5,116 bases of DNA. Origin: Anaerolineae bacterium. Lineage in GTDB: Bacteria; Chloroflexota; Anaerolineae; JAADDB01. The translations under genes and the position numbers were made by a program. Where the stretch lies: contig WFQT01000350.1 of assembly GCA_015486895.1 (NCBI GenBank), positions 1-5,116 on the forward strand, in the 5' to 3' direction. Of the stretch, positions 1 through 5,116 are shown in pieces (within the stretch, counting starts at the first letter, position 1; every line of letters begins with the position of its first letter). The notes beneath the pieces are model-generated. The model was not told where the DNA came from and did not search any database. It was given only the letters and a program-made list of their open reading frames with translations.

Positions 1-3000
1 CGCCCACACCGATAGCGCCGGCAACACCGACGCTTGAACTGGAGCCGCCGGCTACCGTCGTGCTGCAGAACAACGACTACCATAATGGTTACAAAGGGAC
101 GCAGGACACTTACATTAACCGCTGGTGGCCTAACGCCTACAAAAACTATAGTAGCGATACTTATCTGGAAGTACGGGGCACCGATCGCTATGGCATTACC
201 CAGGAGGCACTGCTCAATTTCAATCTGGATGATATTCCGGCCAATGCACATATCATTTCGGCGGAGTTATCCCTTTACTCAGGCGCTCGTGACCATAACG
301 CTCCTATTGAGATCAAAGCGTATGCTCTTAAACGGTCTTGGGTAGAAACTGAGGCGAATTTTTACCAAGCCAGCAAGAAGGTCAATTGGCAAAAAGCAGG
401 CGCTACCGGCGATGAAGATCGAGTGCAAACGCCGTTGGACAGCAAAGTAGTGGATTACACTTATAACTGGATCACTTTCGATGTGACCAAAGCAATGCAG
501 GATTGGTTCTCGCAGCCGCTATCCGCTTCTGCCGGCGTTGGGAGGAAAGTGCCTGGCTTTATCATACAGGCATTCAACATTGAGGGCCAGCCATCGGTAA
601 GCCACCATCTCGTTAGCAGCAATGACCGCCGGGGTAGTTTGCGCCCCAAGTTGTCAATCACTTATCAGCGCCATAAACCAACACCGACGCCTTTGCCACC
701 AACACCGACGTTGCCGCCTCCCACCCCCACGGTGGTAGTGCTGGTGCAAGGTATTGACGGCTATCAAGGGTACAGCGATACTTACTTGGACGGACTTTAC
801 CAACAGCAAACAGCGCACAACACGACCTATCTGGCAGTAAGCAGCCCAGATGGCAGTGGTGCCCGCTATAATAGCTTGCTACGTCTTGATTTCAGTACTT
901 TACCCCCTGATTCTACCGTTTACAGCGCCGAGCTAAAGCTTTGGAGCGGTGCCGGCGGTGGCGGTGGCTCGGTAACTATGGAGGCAGTTCCGTTGCTCCG
1001 GGATTGGAACGAAGATGAGGCAACATGGTACAACCCTCGCAATGGCCAACAATGGGCAGTGCCCGGCGCTGAGGGAGCATACGCGGATTATGCGCCGACG
1101 CCGGTAGCTTCAGTGCCTTTGGCCGGGCCATACCGCTGGTACACGCTGGACATTACCGCCGCTGTACAGGATTGGATTGCCCATCCGGAGCACAATCATG
1201 GCTTGTTGCTACATATTCCCCAGCGGCAGTTCAAGCGCCATAATTTTGTTTCCAGCGATTACCCGAATCCAACATATCGCCCACATTTGCGTTTGTATTA
1301 TCTCCCTGGTGTTGTCCATCCCCAGCCGACGGCGACGCCAACGCCTACTTTCACCCCGCCACCAACGGCAACGCCTACATTTACCGCCACGCCGCGGCCG
1401 GGGCAAACGCCTACTTCTCCGCCGCCAGTCTCCACGCCGACGCCGTGGCCGACTACGCCGCCTAACGGTAACATTACCTGGGAAGGCGTCCATCGCCCCG
1501 GCATCTACATGGCTTACGACTACAGTGGCCATAATAGTGATACCTACGGCATTGCCGGTTCTATGATTGCAGTTCACTGGGATCAACTCGAGTCCAGTGA
1601 AGGCCATTACGACTTTAGCGTTATTGATAGTTTTCTCAGCAAAGTGAGCCGCCAGGGTGGAAAAGGCGCATTTTTCGTTACTTCCTATGAAGGGGGTTGT
1701 AATGGCGCCCGCGCCATGCCGGCCTACCTACGCAACGATCCGTCAGCGACGGTACGCTTTTGCGGGGGCAGTGGCATTTTGCCAAAATACTGGAGCGAAC
1801 GTTATCTTAGCCGTTATCACGCTTTGATCATGGCTTTAGGCAATCGTTACAAAAATGACAGCCGACTTGAATTTGTCGGCATTGGCACCGGTGCCTATGG
1901 CGAGACCAGAGCGGCATCGGACAGCGCCGGTCTCAATGCCTTAGCGGCTGCCGGGCTGAACTCTACAATTTGGGTTAACACGGTCAACAAGATCGCCGAC
2001 TGGTACAAAGAGGCGTTCAGTGATAGTAATGGTCATTTGCTGAAGGCATTGCAACAGCAAAGTGCTCCTGTTTCCTACAACGCTTGGGAGCGGCGCGAGT
2101 TCAACCAGCACGCGTTAGATATTGGCATCGGTATTTCCATCAATAATCTCTATCCGGATGGTGAAGGTGTGCTCTATATTGGTGATTCCAGTTGTCCAAA
2201 CTGTAGTTGGTATGACTATCCAATGCAATACTGGCGGCAAATGCCCACCGCCTGGGAAGGGTACAACTACATGACTTGCAACAGTACATTGCTCTGGTGG
2301 GCGCTGGCCAACGTCTTGAACAAACATCCTGTGTATCTGCGCCCTAGCCAGAATCTCTACTTCAACAGCAGCGGCCAACCTCGCTGGGATATGATCAATG
2401 CATTGAAATGGGCGGCTAACTATTTGGGGCGTACGCCTCAAAATGCACCCAGTGCCTGGGTGGCTTTGCGAGAACATCGAGAACCGTGGCGACCATTACA
2501 ATGCCGGGGTGACAATCGCGCTGCTGCCCCCCAGCACCCACAGTGGGGTAATTACAGTTTCTTCCTGGACCAAATTGACAGCTTGCCCGGCGGGCGTACC
2601 GTTCCAGAGACCAACGATTCCACCGTGAGCCACCTGGCAAACAACTATCACCCCTTCAATTCTGCCATTCCGTCCGGCACCGAAGGGTGGGTAGTGCGTC
2701 GCACAGATCAGGCGAGTGGCAACCGCTACATGTACTTCAACGTGGACAGCCAATTCTTGAGTGGCAATCATGCCGTGACGATTCGGGTGACTTATGCCGA
2801 CGTAGGCAGCGACACGTGGTCATTGCACTACCAGAATAGCAGCGGGCATGAAGCCGTGGCCCGTGTTGTCGGCGGTAGTACTTACGTGCGTAAAGGCAAC
2901 AGCCACACTTGGAAAGTCGCGACTTTCACCATTACCGATGCCCGCTTTGCTGATGGGTTGCCTCAAGGCAAAGGTGGCGCCGATTTCTACATAGACAGCA

Positions 3001-3047
3001 ATAACGACGGCGACGAGTGGATTCACTTTGTCGATCTGCGCAAATAG
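1..3047 (+). CDS. Large modular extracellular protein: two DNRLRE-type modules, a GH-A-like glycoside hydrolase barrel and a C-terminal beta-sandwich (5' end outside window)
   Basis: The frame is open from codon 3-5 through the TAG at 3045-3047, giving 1014 visible residues. The true start is upstream, because the first visible residues are already a Pro-Thr linker; the GTG at 60 is only an internal valine. Domains in order: linker (3-56), DNRLRE-type module (about 66-665), linker (678-731), second module (about 732-1304), long Pro-Thr linker (1320-1463), TIM-barrel-like catalytic domain (about 1464-2600), C-terminal beta-sandwich (about 2600-3044). DNRLRE modules occur on secreted polysaccharide-acting and surface proteins, and some bind carbohydrate. 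The barrel has the clan GH-A hallmarks HWDQLE...EGHYDF and GAYGETR, so hydrolysis of a beta-glycoside is likely, with substrate unknown. Pro-Thr linkers imply secretion, but the signal peptide would lie off the left edge. An exported gene follows after 78 bases. Architecture is well supported; enzyme activity is inferred. Confidence 0.8.
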   Translation, partial: PTPIAPATPTLELEPPATVVLQNNDYHNGYKGTQDTYINRWWPNAYKNYSSDTYLEVRGTDRYGITQEALLNFNLDDIPANAHIISAELSLYSGARDHNAPIEIKAYALKRSWVETEANFYQASKKVNWQKAGATGDEDRVQTPLDSKVVDYTYNWITFDVTKAMQDWFSQPLSASAGVGRKVPGFIIQAFNIEGQPSVSHHLVSSNDRRGSLRPKLSITYQRHKPTPTPLPPTPTLPPPTPTVVVLVQGIDGYQGYSDTYLDGLYQQQTAHNTTYLAVSSPDGSGARYNSLLRLDFSTLPPDSTVYSAELKLWSGAGGGGGSVTMEAVPLLRDWNEDEATWYNPRNGQQWAVPGAEGAYADYAPTPVASVPLAGPYRWYTLDITAAVQDWIAHPEHNHGLLLHIPQRQFKRHNFVSSDYPNPTYRPHLRLYYLPGVVHPQPTATPTPTFTPPPTATPTFTATPRPGQTPTSPPPVSTPTPWPTTPPNGNITWEGVHRPGIYMAYDYSGHNSDTYGIAGSMIAVHWDQLESSEGHYDFSVIDSFLSKVSRQGGKGAFFVTSYEGGCNGARAMPAYLRNDPSATVRFCGGSGILPKYWSERYLSRYHALIMALGNRYKNDSRLEFVGIGTGAYGETRAASDSAGLNALAAAGLNSTIWVNTVNKIADWYKEAFSDSNGHLLKALQQQSAPVSYNAWERREFNQHALDIGIGISINNLYPDGEGVLYIGDSSCPNCSWYDYPMQYWRQMPTAWEGYNYMTCNSTLLWWALANVLNKHPVYLRPSQNLYFNSSGQPRWDMINALKWAANYLGRTPQNAPSAWVALREHREPWRPLQCRGDNRAAAPQHPQWGNYSFFLDQIDSLPGGRTVPETNDSTVSHLANNYHPFNSAIPSGTEGWVVRRTDQASGNRYMYFNVDSQFLSGNHAVTIRVTYADVGSDTWSLHYQNSSGHEAVARVVGGSTYVRKGNSHTWKVATFTITDARFADGLPQGKGGADFYIDSNNDGDEWIHFVDLRK
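66..665 (+). other. DNRLRE-type beta-sandwich module, copy 1
   Basis: Encoded domain of about 200 residues. Family-type landmarks, in order, are DTYIN near the N-terminus, ALLNFNLDDIPANAHIISAE followed by LSLYSGA, SWVETEANF, ITFDVTKAMQDWF, and a closing HHLVSSN...LRPKLSITY strand pair. Each landmark has a counterpart in the second module in the same order, which is the strongest internal evidence for a repeated domain. Members of this family are often attached to polysaccharide lyases and other secreted proteins. Carbohydrate binding here is an inference; no ligand residues can be assigned from sequence alone. Confidence 0.7.
678..731 (+). other. Short Pro-Thr linker between the two DNRLRE-type modules
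   Basis: Eighteen codons, nearly all Pro, Thr or Leu, read PTPTPLPPTPTLPPPTPT. This is a typical extended linker between secreted domains and marks the domain boundary. A similar proline- and threonine-rich stretch at 3-56 precedes copy 1, implying that at least one further domain or a signal/anchor region lies upstream of the window. Confidence 0.85.
732..1304 (+). other. DNRLRE-type beta-sandwich module, copy 2
   Basis: Second copy of the module, about 190 residues. Matching landmarks are DTYLDG, LLRLDFSTLPPDSTVYSAEL followed by KLWSGA, DWNEDEATWYN, YTLDITAAVQDWI, and HNFVSSDYPNPTYRPHLRLYY's equivalent of the copy 1 ending. It is closer to the usual family pattern than copy 1 (WNEDEATW, and GLLLHI before the last strands). 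A run of five glycines (about 950-968) sits in the turn after the SGA motif, where copy 1 has a short non-glycine turn. The two copies are clearly diverged in sequence, which argues for an old duplication or separate acquisition and not a recent tandem copy. Confidence 0.75.
1320..1463 (+). repeat. Long Pro-Thr linker with in-frame imperfect DNA repeats
   Basis: Forty-eight codons dominated by Pro, Thr, Ala and Phe separate the second DNRLRE-type module from the catalytic domain. The octamer acgcctac occurs at 1341-1348, 1371-1378 and 1407-1414, with spacings of 30 and 36 bases. Both are multiples of three, so the linker can grow or shrink without shifting frame. It encodes TPT(F/S)-type units. 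The length and composition suggest a flexible, possibly O-glycosylated spacer that lets the binding modules move relative to the catalytic domain. Confidence 0.8.
1464..2600 (+). other. Putative clan GH-A-like glycoside hydrolase domain
   Basis: Encoded domain of about 380 residues. It opens with RPGIYMAYDYSG, then an HWDQLESSEGHYDF segment (Trp codon 1578-1580) typical of strand 2-3 of GH42-like and related barrels, where a Trp and an E.G.Y.F/W pattern start the barrel. The segment LPKYWSERYLSRYHALIMAL, followed by GNRYKNDSRLEFVGIGTGAYGETR, fits the strand 4 region; its Glu (1902-1904) is the candidate acid/base. The candidate nucleophile is the Glu of TAWEGYNY (2256-2258). Cysteines at 1698-1700, 2193-2195 and 2202-2204 (a CPNC pair) could form disulfides. 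I cannot assign a numbered GH family; an inactive or non-hydrolytic barrel remains possible. Confidence 0.5.
2601..3044 (+). other. C-terminal beta-sandwich accessory domain
   Basis: The last 140 or so residues alternate short hydrophobic strands and turns: GWVVRRTD, RYMYFNVD, HAVTIRVTYAD, TWSLHYQN, TWKVATFTITDARF, and a final GGADFYID...WIHFVDLRK. The pattern 'W..tF.i.DarF....GG.DFyI' followed by an acidic turn and a final hydrophobic strand recurs at the C-terminus of many secreted bacterial glycosidases. The acidic turn DSNNDGDEW (about 2992-3018) resembles a calcium-binding loop. The role is probably structural support or ligand binding; no specific ligand can be named. Confidence 0.5.
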
Positions 3048-3125
3048 CAGTATGATAGGGACATCTGTTTCGTTGTGTGAGCAGTTATCCCTATTCCGTT
3101 TGCACAGATAGCGCCCAGGTGTTCT
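3048..3125 (+). other. 78-base intergenic gap with weak inverted repeats and a ribosome binding site
   Basis: Two short inverted repeats are present: ATAGGGA (3055-3061) with TCCCTAT (3088-3094), and ATCTGT (3063-3068) with ACAGAT (3104-3109). They interleave instead of nesting. Neither is GC-rich nor followed by a T-run, so this is not a convincing intrinsic terminator. AGGTG (3117-3121), four bases before the ATG at 3126, is a plausible Shine-Dalgarno site for the next gene. I see no good promoter, so co-transcription with the upstream gene is possible. Confidence 0.5.
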
Positions 3126-3548
3126 ATGCTAAAATCCAGTCTTAGTCGTTGGAAAAATCATTGGCCGTGGTCACTGCTTCTCCTCACGGTAGTTCTGTTA
3201 CTACCATTTGCCGTGCAGGCAGAAACACCACCGGCCTTCCCTCACTACCTGTACGGCCATGTGAACGATCTGCCCGGAGCGTCATTGGCGGCACTCGTAG
3301 ATGGCACCAAAGTAGCCGAGACAACGCTTTTCAGTGCCGATGGCAGTACTGTTTACGCTTTCTCCATCCCTGCCGACGACCCGACTACTCCCCAGCGGGA
3401 AGGCGCTCGCGAGGGCGAAATCGTGAGTTTCACAGTGAGTGGTTTCCCCGTCCAGGAAAAAATTGCCTGGTATAGTGGCCATGTGAACCAACTGGACCTT
3501 TTCCGGACGAAATTGCCGTTTAGATATTTGCCTTTGATCTTGCGATGA
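3126..3548 (+). CDS. Small exported protein of unknown function with a YLPLILR C-terminal tail
   Basis: A 140-residue protein. The start ATG is supported by AGGTG four bases upstream and by the signal peptide that begins there: basic n-region (K3, R8, K10), hydrophobic core SLLLLTVVLLL (about residues 16-26), and a likely signal peptidase I site after AVQA (residue 32). The mature part is about 108 residues and beta-rich: YLYGHVND, ASLAALVDGTKVAETTL, STVYAFSIP, GEIVSFTVSGFPVQEKIAWYSG, VNQLDLF. This layout (opening 'hYG.v', an internal 'hVdG..va.t', then 'G..v.FtV.G....e...w.sG....ldL') resembles small Ig-like or carboxypeptidase-regulatory-like domains found on secreted Chloroflexota proteins. 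It ends in RYLPLILR, a short aromatic-hydrophobic tail. No catalytic residues are recognisable. It follows the modular hydrolase gene by 78 bases on the same strand and may act with it at the cell surface. Export is well supported; function is unknown. Confidence 0.8.
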   Translation: MLKSSLSRWKNHWPWSLLLLTVVLLLPFAVQAETPPAFPHYLYGHVNDLPGASLAALVDGTKVAETTLFSADGSTVYAFSIPADDPTTPQREGAREGEIVSFTVSGFPVQEKIAWYSGHVNQLDLFRTKLPFRYLPLILR

Positions 3549-3582
3549 GCCACACACCACCAGCGACTCCTCTCCCCGATGA

Positions 3583-3611
3583 TTGCCCGTCCAGGCATGC
3601 CCGCATATAAT
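3583..3611 (+). promoter_or_regulatory. Sigma-70-type promoter for the acyl-CoA synthetase gene
   Basis: TTGCCC (3583-3588) and a perfect TATAAT (3606-3611) are separated by exactly 17 bases. The -35 box matches the TTGACA consensus at four of six positions. Transcription would begin near 3618, leaving a leader of about 130 bases before the ATG at 3751. It lies entirely in the gap after the small exported gene, which makes the downstream gene an independent transcription unit. The match is good, but no start site has been measured. Confidence 0.65.
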
Positions 3612-3691
3612 ATTACTCTGGGCAAGATCACAATGTCCCTGGCGCTATTATACCCATTGGGGAACACTGCGCCGGAAAAAAGGCAAACATG

Positions 3692-3702
3692 CTGTCAGAC
3701 AG
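3692..3702 (+). promoter_or_regulatory. Short palindrome in the leader (possible operator)
   Basis: CTGTC-A-GACAG is a perfect inverted repeat of five-base arms around one central base, located downstream of the predicted promoter and 48 bases before the start codon. The central gap is too short for an RNA hairpin, so if it is functional it would be a dimeric DNA-binding site. Sites this short arise by chance, so this is tentative. Confidence 0.2.
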
Positions 3703-3734
3703 GCAGTACTATTCTTGGCAGACACCTTTCACAC

Positions 3735-3741
3735 AAAGGAG
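3735..3741 (+). promoter_or_regulatory. Shine-Dalgarno site that fixes the start at 3751
   Basis: AAAGGAG lies nine bases before the ATG at 3751. Together with the family-typical N-terminus (MIDERLQAFFHPQGIALIGAS), this selects that ATG as the start. Confidence 0.8.
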
Positions 3742-3750
3742 TGCGTTACC

Positions 3751-5116
3751 ATGATTGATGAGCGTCTACAAGCTTTTTTTCACCCCCAGGGAATTGCCCT
3801 CATCGGTGCCTCCCAACACTCGGAAAAGCTTAGCTTTGGCATTCTCAAGAACCTTTTAGATCCAGAATATGGTTTCCCGGGCCCAGTGTACCCTGTCAAT
3901 CCCAAGGCCAAAGAAATTCTCGGTCGACCTTGTTACCCGGATATCTCGGAAGTACCGGACCCCGTAGACTTAGCGGTTATTATTATCCCGTCTCCTCACG
4001 TTCCTGCCTCAGTGGAAGCATGTGGCCAGCGCGGTTTGAAGGCCGTTATCGTTATTACCGGTGGCTTCCGCGAGGCCGGCCCCGAGGGAAAGGCACTAGA
4101 AGATGAGGTAGTCGCCATTGCCCGGCGCTACGACATGCGCCTGATGGGGCCCAATGGAATTGGTGTCATGGATACCTCAACGCCGTTGAACACAACTTTC
4201 GTGAAAGGGATGCCGTTTCCAGGTCGGATTGCTTTCCTTTCTCAATCCGGCGCTCTTTGTGGTGGCGTCATCGATTGGAGCCGACGGCGTGGTGTTGGCT
4301 TCTCTGTTTTCCTCAGTGTAGGTAATGAAGCAGATGTCACCGAGAGCGACCTGTTACCTTATCTGGCTGACGACCCGCATACGGATGTCATTACCCTTTA
4401 CGTTGAGGATATCCACGATCCGCGTCGCTTCCTGCGCGTGGCGAAAGAAGTATCCGGCCGTAAACCGATCTTAGCGCTGAAATCTGGTCGCACATTTAGT
4501 GGCCAACAGGCTACTGCCTCCCATACCGGCGCTTTAGCCAGCAATGACGCTGCATACCAGGCTCTTTTCCGGCAAAGTGGCATTGTCCAGGTAGAAACGT
4601 TAGATCAGCTCTTCGGCAGCGCGTTGGCCCTGGTAGAACGGAAGCCGCTTCGAGGCAAAAAAGTGGCCATCATCACCAATGCTGGTGGGCCAGGGGCTTT
4701 GGCTGCCGACGCTTTGGAACGGAACAGCCTGCGCATGGCAATTTCCGCGCCAGAAACGATCGCTGCTTTGCAGCCGCACTTGCCCGCTGCGGCTGCGCTG
4801 AAGGCTCCAATTGACATGTTAGGCGGCGCCATGCCGGAACATTACGGCCTGGCCGTTCGGGCAGTGTTGCGTGACCCGGCTACGGACGGCATTCTGGTCA
4901 TACATGTGCCGCAGGCGGTGGTGGATCCCATGCAGGTAAGCGCCGAGATCATCCGGGCTCAGAGAGAGAGCAGTGCAAAAAAGCCAGTAGTAGCCTGTTA
5001 TTTAGGCGGGGATGCCGTTGCTGAGGCCGCCCGGGAAACTTTGTGCGCCGGCATTCCTGCTTTCACTTTCCCCCGTGAAGCCGCAGCGGCCTTAGGTACT
5101 CTTTACCGCTGGCAAC
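3751..5116 (+). CDS. ADP-forming acetyl/acyl-CoA synthetase (acetate-CoA ligase family), 3' end outside window
   Basis: 455 codons are open to the right edge. Family reaction: acyl-CoA + ADP + phosphate to acid + CoA + ATP, reversible and cytoplasmic. Domain 1 (about residues 8-135) is a Rossmann CoA-binding domain: IALIGAS (residues 15-21), VYPVNPK, ITGGFREAG and LMGPNGIG. Domain 2 (about 155-290) is the succinyl-CoA-synthetase-like part: FLSQSGAL (S164), SVGNEADV (G191), LYVED with E219, and SHTGAL with H258, the expected phospho-histidine. In the Pyrococcus furiosus alpha subunit the catalytic pair is, from memory, Glu218 and His257, so spacing is preserved. Domain 5 (about 300-450) opens with AIITNAGGPGALAAD (308 on). 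The ATP-grasp (beta) portion is not in view; it may be fused downstream, as in roughly 700-residue versions, or encoded separately. Some relatives instead carry a GNAT domain and act as protein acetyltransferases. Family is confident; acyl specificity is unknown. It has its own promoter and ribosome site. Confidence 0.9.
   Translation, partial: MIDERLQAFFHPQGIALIGASQHSEKLSFGILKNLLDPEYGFPGPVYPVNPKAKEILGRPCYPDISEVPDPVDLAVIIIPSPHVPASVEACGQRGLKAVIVITGGFREAGPEGKALEDEVVAIARRYDMRLMGPNGIGVMDTSTPLNTTFVKGMPFPGRIAFLSQSGALCGGVIDWSRRRGVGFSVFLSVGNEADVTESDLLPYLADDPHTDVITLYVEDIHDPRRFLRVAKEVSGRKPILALKSGRTFSGQQATASHTGALASNDAAYQALFRQSGIVQVETLDQLFGSALALVERKPLRGKKVAIITNAGGPGALAADALERNSLRMAISAPETIAALQPHLPAAAALKAPIDMLGGAMPEHYGLAVRAVLRDPATDGILVIHVPQAVVDPMQVSAEIIRAQRESSAKKPVVACYLGGDAVAEAARETLCAGIPAFTFPREAAAALGTLYRWQ

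Noticed and set aside
60..62. GTG as the start codon of the large protein
   Set aside because: The same frame is open upstream to the left edge and encodes a Pro-Thr linker like those inside the protein, and no ribosome site precedes the GTG. The real start is outside the window.
950..968. Glycine run in the second DNRLRE-type module as a phase-variable repeat
   Set aside because: The repeat unit is a codon-length glycine run of mixed GGC/GGT codons, so slippage would not switch the frame. It fits a flexible surface turn.
1177..1607. Overlapping open frames on both strands across the Pro-Thr linker
   Set aside because: Their products are runs of Arg or Gly/Val produced by reading the repetitive Pro-Thr codons in the wrong frame. 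The + frame encoding recognisable domains on both sides explains the region.
2115..3026. Several open frames of 60-120 codons opposite or overlapping the barrel and C-terminal domain
   Set aside because: No ribosome sites, no recognisable domains, and all lie within a well-supported coding frame.
3055..3094. Intrinsic terminator after the large gene
   Set aside because: The stem is only seven pairs with four A-T pairs, the loop is 26 bases and no T-run follows.
3646..3651. TATTAT as a second -10 box upstream of the acyl-CoA synthetase gene
   Set aside because: No acceptable -35 box lies 16-18 bases upstream, and a much better promoter is present at 3583-3611.
3149..3667. Alternative frames over the small exported gene on either strand
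   Set aside because: Only the 3126-3548 frame gives a signal peptide, a plausible beta-domain and a ribosome site; the others have no coherent protein features.
4398..4832. Minus-strand open frames inside the acyl-CoA synthetase gene
   Set aside because: They are antisense shadows of a gene whose family motifs continue without interruption across both.

Overview
The window reads as chromosomal DNA of a moderately GC-rich bacterium, most likely a member of the Chloroflexota (Anaerolineae-like). This is inferred from three things: a large secreted-type protein whose domains are joined by long Pro-Thr linkers, a small exported protein ending in a YLPLILR tail of the kind common on secreted proteins of that phylum, and an ADP-forming acyl-CoA synthetase. 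No sequence search was possible, so the taxonomy is an inference. All three genes lie on the + strand.

Region 1 (1-3047) is the 3' part of one very large gene that began before the window; the reading frame is open through the left edge. It encodes, in order, a Pro-Thr linker, a DNRLRE-type beta-sandwich module, a short Pro-Thr linker, a second DNRLRE-type module, a long Pro-Thr linker, a TIM-barrel domain resembling clan GH-A glycoside hydrolases, and a C-terminal beta-sandwich. It looks like an extracellular modular carbohydrate-active protein.

Region 2 (3048-3548) is a 78-base gap followed by a 140-residue exported protein with a clear signal peptide, one small beta-rich domain and the YLPLILR tail. 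Its function is unknown.

Region 3 (3549-5116) has a 202-base intergenic stretch carrying a good sigma-70-type promoter (TTGCCC, 17 bases, TATAAT) and a Shine-Dalgarno site, then the first 455 codons of an ADP-forming acetyl-CoA synthetase-like protein (alpha-subunit part, with its phospho-histidine and glutamate positions intact). The gene runs off the right edge.

The first two genes may form a pair concerned with the cell surface and polysaccharides. The third has its own promoter and belongs to central metabolism: acyl-CoA to acid plus ATP. No RNA gene, mobile element, CRISPR array or defence system is visible. The most original material is the modular architecture of the first protein and the tail of the second.
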